NCBI RefSeq assembly: GCF_007859295.1 | Contig: NZ_VOHB01000003.1 | Span: 404,421 to 468,420 of the forward strand | Reading direction: 5' to 3' | DNA from: Planococcus sp. CPCC 101016 | GTDB lineage: Bacteria; Bacillota; Bacilli; Bacillales_A; Planococcaceae | DNA: 64,000 nt | In this document: positions 26,975 through 34,755 of the stretch, piece by piece | Position numbering within the stretch: position 1 is the first letter of the stretch | Layout: every line of letters begins with the position of its first letter | The notes under the pieces: model-generated | Seen by the model: the letters and a program-made list of their open reading frames with translations, nothing else | The model's database searches: none | What the model was told of the DNA's origin: nothing | Translations under genes and position numbers: made by a program

Positions 26975-27951
26975 GGTCCCGCTTCCGCCCCTTTCACAAC
27001 ACGAATGTCTGTGATGTATCCGCTAGATTCCAAAGGTACAACTTCATTTCTTAGCCATTGCATGATCAACTTAACGCTTTGCTCCCCCATCTGTTCGGGA
27101 GACTGCTGAATCATCGCATCCAGCTTGCCCTGGTCCAGCAATGACGCTGTTTCAGCTCCGTCGTCAAATGAATAAAGATAATACGGCTCCAGCTCGGCCC
27201 TCCTGCTGATTTCTTTCATCATCGGTCCAACATGATTGGCATTCAATGCAATAAAAGCCTCGACATTCGGATGTTGGTTGAGTACGTGTTGAGTGGCCCC
27301 AACAATTTCTTCATCCGATTTGCCGCTTTCCGCATAAACAGTTGAAATTTCTGCATGCTGAGCCAGGCTTTCCGTCACTCCCAGCAGACGTTGCCGCTGG
27401 CTGTACTCCTGCTCAATATCCCCAAGCAGCACTACCTGTCCGCTGCCGCCCATCTCCTTTACCAGCTGCTCTGCCAGCATTTTTCCAGCTGCATAATGAT
27501 CAGAACCGACAAAAGTTTTGCGCAAACTTTCCTCTACCGGCACATCATTGGCCACCGTGATAACGGGAATTCCATAAAATGCAGCTTTTTCTTTCGTCAA
27601 TTCCTTAAACTCTTCCGTGTCGAGCCCTTGTACAATCACTCCATCCACTTTGGAATGAAGAGCGATTTCAATCTGTTTTAAAAAGTCTTCACGGTTATTG
27701 CCATAGCTTCCCCAAACGTCTAAAATCACTTGTTCCTGTTCGGCTTGTGCTGTTGCTCCTTTTCCTACTTTATCCCAAAACGGCGTCTCCAGCTCTTGCG
27801 TAATCAACACAAGCCGATAGCTTTCTTCATCCGCTGGAACGGCAGCAGGCAATTGCCAATCGGATCGAAAAGCACCTTCAGCTGACCATAAGGTGAAAAT
27901 TCCAAGAACTGCACAAAGGAAGCAAAGAACAATTATGACTTTTTTTCTCAT
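26971..27951 (-). CDS. Membrane-anchored periplasmic-binding-like sugar sensor
   Basis: 326 aa. One N-terminal hydrophobic segment (residues 4-24) lacks a convincing lipobox or signal cleavage site, so the protein is probably tethered. The rest is a type I binding fold: LITQELETPFWDKVGKGA, VDGVIVQGLD, GIPVITVANDVP, TFVGSDHYAAGKMLAEQL, VEAFIALNANHVG and YSFDDGAET. It is the first gene of a coupled set with the kinase and regulator, in the way clostridial XylFII precedes LytS. It may bind sugar and present it to the kinase. Ligand unknown. Confidence 0.88.
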   Translation of the reverse strand: MRKKVIIVLCFLCAVLGIFTLWSAEGAFRSDWQLPAAVPADEESYRLVLITQELETPFWDKVGKGATAQAEQEQVILDVWGSYGNNREDFLKQIEIALHSKVDGVIVQGLDTEEFKELTKEKAAFYGIPVITVANDVPVEESLRKTFVGSDHYAAGKMLAEQLVKEMGGSGQVVLLGDIEQEYSQRQRLLGVTESLAQHAEISTVYAESGKSDEEIVGATQHVLNQHPNVEAFIALNANHVGPMMKEISRRAELEPYYLYSFDDGAETASLLDQGKLDAMIQQSPEQMGEQSVKLIMQWLRNEVVPLESSGYITDIRVVKGAEAGP

Positions 27952-27987
27952 GGGATTTGGCTCCTTTTCCGGTAGTGAACTCTTCCC

Positions 27988-28015
27988 ATCTTACCACTTG
28001 GCTGAAAATTCACAA
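27988..28015 (-). promoter_or_regulatory. Candidate promoter of the sugar-sensing operon
   Basis: TTGTGA (28010-28015, minus), 16 bases, TAAGAT (27988-27993), about 35 bases before the first start codon. Confidence 0.5.
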
Positions 28016-28032
28016 TACGATTTCAAATGAGC

Positions 28033-28065
28033 AAAAAGCACCTCCGGAACAGGAGATGCCGCTTT
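28033..28065 (-). terminator. Terminator after mmsB
   Basis: An imperfect stem, AGCGGCATCTCC with GGAGGTGCT on the minus strand, followed by UUUUUG, 25 bases past the mmsB stop. It separates the transporter operon from the sensor operon. Confidence 0.7.
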
Positions 28066-28088
28066 ATTTTCTTTGCGTTCAATAATAG

Positions 28089-29264
28089 CTAAGCGCGCTG
28101 TCGGCGCGTCATTACATCAAATATAACAGCCGCTGCAAGAACGCCGCCGCGGATCATGTATTGATAAGAAATACCGGTACCCAGCAAGTTCATTCCGCTG
28201 GATAAACAAGCCATAACCACAGCACCAATGATAGCTCCTGTAACACGCCCGACCCCACCAGCCGACGAAACACCCCCGACATAAGCTGCTGCGATGGCAT
28301 CCAATTCGAACAATGTACCTGCAGTAGTTGTGGCTGACTGAAGGCGTGCAGTGAACAGCAAGCCTGACAAGGCAGCCAACATACCCATGGAGCCAAAAAC
28401 AATATAAGTGATTTTCTTCACATTAATGCCGCTTAAATGCGCAGCTTCCGGATTACTTCCGACCGCGTAGATGTTTCTGCCTAAAACCGTTTTGGTCGTT
28501 AGGAAATGATAGATGACTACCACCATCAGCATGATGATCATCGTCCACGAAAATCCGTTATAGCCTGCTAAAATCCACGTAATATAAGCAATTACCAAAG
28601 AAACCAGCAAAAGTTTTATGAGAAAAATGCCGCTTGACATGACATCAAAACCGTAAGTCATTTTATTTTTCCGAGTGGAAATTTCACTGTAAATGTATAG
28701 GAGGATAGCCGCAACTCCGACCAGCAAAGATAATAGGTGCAGACCGTTAACCACCATCAGTGAAGGGATAAATCCGTTGCCGATCGCATTGAATTGGTCG
28801 TTGTTGATAATGATGGTCCCGGTGTCTTCCGTGATATTCAACAAAGCTCCACGGAAAATGAGCATGCTTGCAAGTGTTGCCACAAAAGCCGGAATCCCAA
28901 GCTGGGCAATCAAGAACCCATTGAAACAGCCGATTATAATCCCAAACAGCAAAATGACGGGAATGGTAATCCAGATGGAAAAACCGAGTTGTGTCATGAA
29001 GATGGCCGCAACTGCGCCTAAAAAGCCGGCAACAAAACCGACGGATAAATCGATGTGACGGATGACGATGACCAAGGTCATTCCGACAGCAAGGACAGCA
29101 ATGTAACCTGCAGAGTCAAGCAAATTGCTGATGTTCCGGGAAGAAATAAACAGGCCATCAGTCATGATAGTAAATGTCAGCATAATAACGATCAACGCAA
29201 TATACATGCCGTAATCGCGGATATTCAATTTGATGATAGATTTAGCTTCTGTAAATAAATTCAT
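28089..29264 (-). CDS. mmsB: Monosaccharide ABC transporter permease (MmsB/GguB)
   Basis: 391 aa, a single long permease of about ten transmembrane helices. The BPD_transp_2 signature is visible: SAGYIAVLAVGMTLVIVIRHIDLSVG, then FNGFLIAQLGIPAFVATLA, the EAA-like AVGSNPEAAHLSGINVKK loop, and AYVGGVSSAGGVGRVTG. The extra central segment (about 185-235) distinguishes GguB/MmsB and XylH from the shorter RbsC. It imports one or more monosaccharides together with MmsA and ChvE, whose genes lie directly upstream. Confidence 0.93.
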   Translation of the reverse strand: MNLFTEAKSIIKLNIRDYGMYIALIVIMLTFTIMTDGLFISSRNISNLLDSAGYIAVLAVGMTLVIVIRHIDLSVGFVAGFLGAVAAIFMTQLGFSIWITIPVILLFGIIIGCFNGFLIAQLGIPAFVATLASMLIFRGALLNITEDTGTIIINNDQFNAIGNGFIPSLMVVNGLHLLSLLVGVAAILLYIYSEISTRKNKMTYGFDVMSSGIFLIKLLLVSLVIAYITWILAGYNGFSWTMIIMLMVVVIYHFLTTKTVLGRNIYAVGSNPEAAHLSGINVKKITYIVFGSMGMLAALSGLLFTARLQSATTTAGTLFELDAIAAAYVGGVSSAGGVGRVTGAIIGAVVMACLSSGMNLLGTGISYQYMIRGGVLAAAVIFDVMTRRQRA

Positions 29265-29276
29265 TGTAACTGCCTC

Positions 29277-30797
29277 CTATTGCGTCGCGAGTTCCATAAT
29301 GGTTTCTTGAGTCGTTTCTTCGATAGCTAATTCGCCTCTCACCGCACCTTCAGCCATTACATAGATGCGATCGCTCATCCCCATGATTTCACCAAGTTCT
29401 GAGGAAATCATAATGATGCTGAGCCCTTCTTTGATCAATTCGTTCATGATGGTATAAATTTCGAATTTTGCCCCTACATCAATCCCGCGAGTGGGCTCGT
29501 CGAGGATGAGAATTCTCGGTCCTGTGAACAGCCATTTGCCGAGCGAGACTTTCTGCTGGTTGCCGCCGCTCAATTTGCCGACAACTTGTTCAAGAGAGCT
29601 GGCTTTGATATTGAGCGATTTTTTATAATCTGTTCCAACTTTCACTTCTTCATTCAAGTTCAGGATGCCTTTTTTGGAAATGCCCTTCATGTGAGCTGCG
29701 GAGACATTGATTTTGATGTCTTGGATCAGAAACAGCCCATCACCTTTACGGTCTTCTGTTACATATGCAATGCCTGCTTTGATTGCATCGCTGGTGTGCT
29801 TGAAATTTTTCTTTTCCCCGTGCACTTCCAGCTCTCCGTTAAGCTTGTAGTTTTTAGGGTTGCCGAAAATGCTGAGCGCAAGTTCCGTCCGGCCCGATCC
29901 CATCAGGCCTGCAATGCCGACAATTTCCCCTTTTTTCACTTCAAGGTTGATGTTCTTTGCAACTTCACGTCCCAGTTGTGTATCGTAGGCAGACCAGTCT
30001 GTCAGTTTTAACACCGTTTCCCCGATTTTCTTGTCTGGCCGTTTTGGGTAAATGTCTTCAATTTCACGTCCGACCATGTTTTTGATGATGATGCTCTCGG
30101 TGATTTCCCCTTTGCGTGCGTCCAGCGTGCAAATCGTTTTGCCATCCCGCAAGACTGTCGCCTTGTCTGCAATAGAGATCACTTCCTTCAATTTATGTGA
30201 AATCATGATGCAGCTGATGCCCTGACTTTTGAGTTCCTTTAACAAATCCAATAAATTTTCACTATCGTTTTCATTTAACGCAGCGGTCGGTTCATCGAGG
30301 ATGAGCAGTTTCACATCTTTGCTGAGTGCTTTGGCGATTTCAACTAATTGCTGCTTTCCGACACCGAGGTCCTTGATTAAGGTTTCCGGTGTGACATTCA
30401 GCTTTACTTTTTTGAGCATTCGTGTCGCTTGAACGACGGTTTCATTCCAATCGACAAACGGTCCTTTTTTGATTTCATTGCCAGCGAAGATGTTTTCGTA
30501 TACCGTCAAATCGGGAAATAATGCAAGTTCTTGATAGATGATGCCGATTCCTGCTCGGACACTGTCATTGATTTCGTTGAACTGCTGGACCTTCCCTTCG
30601 AAAACGATATCGCCTTTATATGTTCCATAAGGATAAACTCCGCTCAGCACTTTCATTAAGGTGGATTTCCCTGCTCCATTTTCGCCAATCAAGCAGTGAA
30701 TTTCTCCCTTTTCTACTTTAAAATTGACATCAGAAAGAGCTTTAACGCCTGGGAATTCCTTTGTAATATTGTTCATCTCTAAAATATATTTACTCAT
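29277..30797 (-). CDS. mmsA: Monosaccharide ABC transporter ATP-binding protein (MmsA/GguA)
   Basis: 506 aa with two ABC cassettes. The first has GENGAGKST, a Q-loop IYQELAL, LGVGKQQLVEIAKAL and LLILDEPT. The second has the degenerate Walker A GLMGSGRTEL and the signature SGGNQQKVSLGKW with LILDEPTRGID. NMVGREIEDIYPKR between them is a GguA/XylG-type linker. The start is ATG 30797, seven bases after GGGAGG; nine further in-frame codons upstream are unlikely. It is 12 bp upstream of mmsB. Confidence 0.94.
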   Translation of the reverse strand: MSKYILEMNNITKEFPGVKALSDVNFKVEKGEIHCLIGENGAGKSTLMKVLSGVYPYGTYKGDIVFEGKVQQFNEINDSVRAGIGIIYQELALFPDLTVYENIFAGNEIKKGPFVDWNETVVQATRMLKKVKLNVTPETLIKDLGVGKQQLVEIAKALSKDVKLLILDEPTAALNENDSENLLDLLKELKSQGISCIMISHKLKEVISIADKATVLRDGKTICTLDARKGEITESIIIKNMVGREIEDIYPKRPDKKIGETVLKLTDWSAYDTQLGREVAKNINLEVKKGEIVGIAGLMGSGRTELALSIFGNPKNYKLNGELEVHGEKKNFKHTSDAIKAGIAYVTEDRKGDGLFLIQDIKINVSAAHMKGISKKGILNLNEEVKVGTDYKKSLNIKASSLEQVVGKLSGGNQQKVSLGKWLFTGPRILILDEPTRGIDVGAKFEIYTIMNELIKEGLSIIMISSELGEIMGMSDRIYVMAEGAVRGELAIEETTQETIMELATQ

Positions 30798-30825
30798 GCA
30801 ATCGCCTCCCTGCGCTAAATACAAG

Positions 30826-30873
30826 TGAAACGGAAGAATAGCGATAGACGTTCTATCACTATTTTTCCGCTTC
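30826..30873 (-). promoter_or_regulatory. Long intercistronic hairpin between chvE and mmsA
   Basis: A 22-bp imperfect stem (about 30826-30848 with 30852-30873) around a 3-base loop lies just past the chvE stop. It has no U tract, so it may protect the chvE message 3' end rather than end transcription, as is known for binding-protein genes in sugar ABC operons. Confidence 0.6.
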
Positions 30874-30882
30874 GTTGTACTT

Positions 30883-32001
30883 TTACTCTAGCCCTGTAAA
30901 CTCACTTGCTTCGTAATACTCGGAATCGATCAATTCAGCTTTGACGTTTTCCTGATCTACAACAATGACCGGAGTTTGTTTTGCTTTTACTTCTACCGAT
31001 CCGTTGTCATAAGTTCCAGTCGTTTCAGGTGTATTGCCGTCCAATACTTCAACTGCCATGCCCATTGCGTCTGTAACCAATGAACGAACATCTTTAAAGA
31101 CTGTCATAGATTGTTTTTCATCGATAATGTATTGGATTGATGCTTTTTCAGCATCCTGACCAGTGATCAAATAGTTGGTTACTGCACTGTCAGAAGCAAA
31201 TACATCTGCGATCGAACGAGCTGTTCCATCATTCGGCGCAAGAATTGCTACATCGCCCTTCATGTCATCCCCGACAGAAGTTAAATGCGTCTGTGCTTTG
31301 TTTTTGGATTCGTTCGGATCCCAGTTGGTCGTAACCTGGCCAATGATTTTGCTCAATTGCTCACGTGAAAGGTCTTTTGTATCTTTTAATGCTTTCGCTT
31401 CACTGGAATTGACTACTTTGAACGTGCCGTCCGCGATTTTTGGCTGAAGCACTTCCCATGCCCCTTGGAAGAACAGGAAAGCGTTGTTATCTGAAGATGC
31501 TCCTGCGTATAAGTAAAGCGGAATATCTGTGCCTTCTGCGTTATCAACCAGGTATTGGGCCTGTGCTGCTCCCACTGCCAAACTGTCAAATGTTACATAA
31601 TAGTCCACTGCATCCGTATCTGTAATCAAACGGTCATAAGCAATGACTGTCACACCTTCTTTTTTCGCCGCTTCCACTGCTGCTGCAGCTGCTGGCCCAT
31701 CATGAGGTGTGATGATCAGTACTTTGATGCCTTTGTTCAGCAAAGCTTCAACATTTTCTTTTTCTTTTGCTGAAGATCCCTGACTGAATAAAATTTCTGT
31801 CGAATAATCGGAATCTGCTAATGCATCTTTAAAGCGCTGCTCATCTTGAACCCATCTTGGTTCATCTTTGGTTGGCAGTACAATCCCCACATCCACAGCT
31901 GATGATGATCCTCCACTAGCGTCACTATTGCATCCGGCAGCTACCAACGCAAATACGACAAGCATCATCAGAAACAAGACACCCTTCAAATTCTTTCTCA
32001 T
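30883..32001 (-). CDS. chvE: ChvE-like multiple-monosaccharide-binding lipoprotein
   Basis: 372 aa. The signal peptide ends LVAAGCN, a lipobox with Cys at about residue 24. The mature protein has VGIVLPTKDEPRWVQDEQRF, VLIITPHDGPAA, VIAYDRLI, YVTFDSLAVGAAQA, YAGASSDNNAF, ILAPNDGTARSIAD and ITGQDAEKASIQYI, typical of ChvE sugar-binding proteins. It delivers sugar to MmsA-MmsB. It leads the operon; a cre-type site overlaps its promoter and a long hairpin follows it, fitting a highly made binding protein. Confidence 0.92.
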   Translation of the reverse strand: MRKNLKGVLFLMMLVVFALVAAGCNSDASGGSSSAVDVGIVLPTKDEPRWVQDEQRFKDALADSDYSTEILFSQGSSAKEKENVEALLNKGIKVLIITPHDGPAAAAAVEAAKKEGVTVIAYDRLITDTDAVDYYVTFDSLAVGAAQAQYLVDNAEGTDIPLYLYAGASSDNNAFLFFQGAWEVLQPKIADGTFKVVNSSEAKALKDTKDLSREQLSKIIGQVTTNWDPNESKNKAQTHLTSVGDDMKGDVAILAPNDGTARSIADVFASDSAVTNYLITGQDAEKASIQYIIDEKQSMTVFKDVRSLVTDAMGMAVEVLDGNTPETTGTYDNGSVEVKAKQTPVIVVDQENVKAELIDSEYYEASEFTGLE

Positions 32002-32041
32002 TATTTATCCCTCTCCCTTTAAATAAGTTAAGTACAACTTT

Positions 32042-32078
32042 AGTATAAATTCAGTTTTCATTAATGAAAGCGCTATCA
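32042..32078 (-). promoter_or_regulatory. cre site (CcpA) and -10 box in front of chvE
   Basis: ATGAAAGCGCTATCA at 32064-32078 fits every position of the cre consensus WTGNAANCGNWNNCW. On the minus strand a TATACT -10 box lies at 32042-32047, with a poor -35 (CTTTCA, 32065-32070) covered by the cre site. This suggests activation by the nearby regulator and catabolite repression. Confidence 0.72.
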
Positions 32079-32137
32079 ATAGCACTCTTTTAACATCATC
32101 TGTAATTTTTTAACTTTCCTATATCGTTGCCGCAGCA

Positions 32138-32188
32138 AAAAGAGCATTTCCACTTGCCGATTGAGCCGACAGGTGAAAATGCTCTTTT
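32138..32188. terminator. Bidirectional terminator between yehS and chvE promoter region
   Basis: AAAAGAGCATTTCCACTT (from 32138) pairs with AGGTGAAAATGCTCTTTT (32171-32188), with U runs in the minus direction. It overlaps the end of the yehS frame. Confidence 0.75.
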
Positions 32189-32705
32189 ATTTTCTGTATC
32201 TGATTGCCAAGCCTTTCAGGAAGTTCCGTGCGTAGCGATCGCCGCATTCTTTGTAATTTTTATGGCCTACTTTTCGCAGTAATGCACCAAGCTCGCCTCT
32301 TGTTACAGTAACGCCGGCTAAATCCCAAATTTCCAACATGTCTTCACTGTTGAGCTGCAAAGCGATTTTCACTTTTTTCAAAAGCAGATTGTTGGAACGC
32401 TCATTCGTCAACGGTGGAATTTCAGGCTGTCCCGGTTTAGGTTCCTGACGTCCCCGTTTAAAAATGATAAAGCCATTCAAGAACGATTCAAACAAATAAT
32501 CATCCGCTTTGATGTAATCATCACTTTCTTGTTCGGCCCAAATGCTGTCCGTGTCCTCATCATCACTTTCCGGCGTCTTTGTCAGTACTTTCAGCACTTC
32601 TTCCTTGCTCAGATCCACTCCGCCTAGTTTGAAGATTTCGACCATGTCATTATTTTTTATGTCCAGCGCGTAGCGCAGCCTGATCAATAAATCATTATTA
32701 TCCAT
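32187..32705 (-). CDS. yehS: DUF1456 family protein YehS
   Basis: 172 aa. Two copies of the DUF1456 motif: LLIRLRYALDIKNNDMVEIFKLGG at the N-terminus and LLLKKVKIALQLNSEDMLEIWDLAG at about residue 106 (each quoted in part), both followed by a helix with a conserved leucine pattern. The central acidic linker is about 30 residues. The family is widespread (YehS in E. coli) and has no established role. GGAGG precedes ATG 32705. Confidence 0.9.
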   Translation of the reverse strand: MDNNDLLIRLRYALDIKNNDMVEIFKLGGVDLSKEEVLKVLTKTPESDDEDTDSIWAEQESDDYIKADDYLFESFLNGFIIFKRGRQEPKPGQPEIPPLTNERSNNLLLKKVKIALQLNSEDMLEIWDLAGVTVTRGELGALLRKVGHKNYKECGDRYARNFLKGLAIRYRK

Positions 32706-32810
32706 TCCATTTACCTCCTGTTAAGTTCCCGTCATACTAGCTATCTGTGATAAATCCATTTCTAATGATAGCACATAATCGTTCGTCCAACAGGCTTGCC
32801 TAAAGACAGC

Positions 32811-32837
32811 AAAAAAGACAGTTTTATATGACTGTCT
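32811..32837 (-). terminator. Terminator of the small coiled-coil gene
   Basis: AGACAGT (32816-32822) pairs with ACTGTCT (32831-32837), followed on the minus strand by UUUUUU. It includes the last codons of the gene. Confidence 0.75.
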
Positions 32838-33036
32838 CATGGTTGTTTTTATTTTTTATTTCTTTTAATTGCTTAAGGTTATTCTGTAAGTTCGTAATGA
32901 TTTTCAAACATTCTTCGTCGCCTTTAGATTCTTCGTAAAAAAACTGCAAATCCCGTTCCACGTCACCCAAGCGCTCATTGTAATACTTAAGCTTCTCAGC
33001 AATGATCAATCGCTTTGCTTCTTCTACATTCTTCAT
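32824..33036 (-). CDS. Small coiled-coil protein of unknown function
   Basis: 70 aa, highly charged, predicted as two long helices (EEAKRLIIAEKLKYYNERL and ECLKIITNLQNNLKQLKEI). It has no recognised domain. GGAGG lies 11 bases before ATG 33036 and a terminator follows at once, which support a real gene. It is divergent from the CarD-like gene. Confidence 0.6.
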   Translation of the reverse strand: MKNVEEAKRLIIAEKLKYYNERLGDVERDLQFFYEESKGDEECLKIITNLQNNLKQLKEIKNKNNHETVI

Positions 33037-33157
33037 CTATTTTTTTACCTCCACTTTAGCAGTCCGTAGAACTCTTCTTTTTAATATTCCCTTCTTAAAC
33101 ATTTTCTAATCCAATCTTTATGACAATTTTATGTCTTTCGAAAAAGTTTTAAGCAGA

Positions 33158-33186
33158 TTGTCAACTAAGTTAACCAACTCTATATG
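33158..33186 (+). promoter_or_regulatory. Sigma-A promoter of the carD-like gene
   Basis: TTGTCA (33158-33163), 17 bases, TATATG (33181-33186), 43 bases before the start codon. Confidence 0.6.
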
Positions 33187-33229
33187 TGTTATAGTGAAGA
33201 GAGTTGAGATAGATTTTAGGAGGAAAAAA

Positions 33230-33745
33230 ATGTTCACTATTGGGGACCACATCATTTATTCTGCTCATGGCCTATGTAGAATTGACGATATTCGTGAGGA
33301 AACAGTTTCAGGTGTTACTAAGAAGTATTATAAATTGCATCCTTTGGAAAATACGCTAGTGACCATCAGTACACCTGTCGACAATGAAAAAGTTGTCATG
33401 CTGAAGCTTCTCCAGAAAGAACAAGCCCTTGAAATCATTGAAACCTTTAACCATCCTGGGGCAGAATGGAACACTCAGCCCAATTCTCGGCTGCAGCAGT
33501 ATTCACAGCTCATTAATTCGGGAGACCGCTTGCAGATTGCAAAAGTCGTCAACACCTTGATGCGCAAAAAATGCGATGCACAGCTTCAGAAAGAAACATT
33601 CTATGAACCTGATTATAAACTTCTTAATAATACACAAATTATCCTCTTTAAAGAACTGGCACGCGCGCTCGACACCAGCTTCGAAGAAATCAACAAATTA
33701 ATTAATGATATGATTAAAGAAGCCCAACCGCTTCCTGCTGTATAA
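33230..33745 (+). CDS. CarD/CdnL-like RNA polymerase-binding regulator
   Basis: 171 aa from ATG 33230, preceded by AGGAGG. Residues 1-60 form the CarD_TRCF RNAP-interaction domain (FTIGDHIIYSAHGLCRIDDI, YYKLHPL). The remainder is the helical CarD C-terminal domain (LARALDTSFEEINKLIN). Such proteins bind the RNA polymerase beta subunit and stabilise open complexes at rRNA and other promoters; B. subtilis YdeB is a short homologue. A 33-codon upstream extension overlaps the promoter and is not coding. Confidence 0.86.
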   Translation: MFTIGDHIIYSAHGLCRIDDIREETVSGVTKKYYKLHPLENTLVTISTPVDNEKVVMLKLLQKEQALEIIETFNHPGAEWNTQPNSRLQQYSQLINSGDRLQIAKVVNTLMRKKCDAQLQKETFYEPDYKLLNNTQIILFKELARALDTSFEEINKLINDMIKEAQPLPAV

Positions 33746-33774
33746 CAACATTGTCCTGCAATAACGAAGTTAAA

Positions 33775-33822
33775 AAAGAACGCCCTGCTTCATCAATCAC
33801 TTGATGAAGCAGGGCGTTCTTT
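33775..33822. terminator. Bidirectional terminator
   Basis: A 22-bp stem (33775-33796 with 33801-33822) between the carD-like gene and the converging marR-like gene. Confidence 0.92.
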
Positions 33823-33832
33823 AAGGATAAGG

Positions 33833-34297
33833 CTATACTCCCCAATCGGTCTTCAGGACATCCTTGAGAGCTTTCATTTGGTCAGAGCCAATCTTTTCGG
33901 CAATTCTATTTTCCAGCTGAAGCTTCAGCGCCTCATTTTTCTCGTAGCATTCTTCTCCTAAAATGGTGAGCCGTATGCATTTCTCTTTTTTATTGTTCTC
34001 CACATTTTGAACTTCCACCAATCCTTTAGCAGCCAGGTTCTTAATAAACTTATGGATCGCTTGCCGGGAAATATCTACATTCTTCGTGACGTATGCGATG
34101 GTCGGTTGCTTTTGATAAATTCGCGCCATGATGTACCACTCAGAATTTGAAATACGGATCTCACTCGCATGATTCCATGCCTTTTCTGCCATTTTCCGTG
34201 TCGATAGATGGCGTTCATTCAATAAATCAATCAAATCTAAGTTCTGTAACTCCGCATCGGGGTTCAAACGACCCACTCCTATTCTCATCTTCGCCAT
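33833..34297 (-). CDS. MarR family transcriptional regulator
   Basis: 154 aa as drawn. The winged helix-turn-helix occupies about residues 45-115: SNSEWYIMARIY, VDISRQAIHKFIKNLAAKGLVEV, and the wing with KKEKCIRLT. An alternative TTG start at 34267 (residue 11) has a much better Shine-Dalgarno site (AGGAGTGGG), so the true protein may be 144 aa. No partner gene is adjacent in the same direction. Target and ligand are unknown. Confidence 0.85.
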   Translation of the reverse strand: MAKMRIGVGRLNPDAELQNLDLIDLLNERHLSTRKMAEKAWNHASEIRISNSEWYIMARIYQKQPTIAYVTKNVDISRQAIHKFIKNLAAKGLVEVQNVENNKKEKCIRLTILGEECYEKNEALKLQLENRIAEKIGSDQMKALKDVLKTDWGV

Positions 34298-34417
34298 TTA
34301 ATATACCGATTCCTATAGGTGAAGTCAATTTCTAGAACAGTCATTCAAATAGGAAGACGCTGCAAAAAGCGCTATACCTTAGCCGCTGAACTCTCGAGCT
34401 GGACGACAGTTCATTTG

Positions 34418-34457
34418 AAAAAAGCATTTACGAAATGGATTTCATAAATGCTTTTTT
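34418..34457 (-). terminator. Terminator of the PTS operon
   Basis: AAAAAAGCATTTA...GAAAT pairs with ATTTC...TAAATGCTTTTTT, just past the IIB stop, with six U on the minus strand. The rest of 34298-34417 shows nothing I can name. Confidence 0.85.
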
Positions 34458-34467
34458 CCTTTACACA

Positions 34468-34755
34468 TTACTCGCGTTTAATTTCAGCCAACACCTTGTC
34501 ATACATGCTGTCAATGCCAATACCCGTTAGCAGCGGCACCCCGTCAATCACCTTGTCTTTAATATTATTCGGCACCAAGGTGGTGGACAATACCACATCG
34601 TATTCATCAATCCTGCCGATTTCATCGCTTACTTTCGACTGATAAATTTTAACTTCCTGACTCAGGTTATTGTCCTTCAGCCATTGTTCCACTTTCCCTT
34701 TTACCACAGTCGAAGTTGCGATTCCTGTGCCGCACATAATCAATAGCTTTTTCAT
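34468..34755 (-). CDS. gatB: PTS galactitol-type EIIB component
   Basis: 95 aa. The phosphocysteine lies in the N-terminal MCGTGIATSTVVKGK loop, the hallmark of IIB Gat-type proteins, and VVLSTTLVPNN and PLLTGIGID follow the family pattern. It passes phosphate from EIIA to the incoming polyol or sugar. A 4-bp overlap joins it to the EIIC gene. Confidence 0.93.
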   Translation of the reverse strand: MKKLLIMCGTGIATSTVVKGKVEQWLKDNNLSQEVKIYQSKVSDEIGRIDEYDVVLSTTLVPNNIKDKVIDGVPLLTGIGIDSMYDKVLAEIKRE

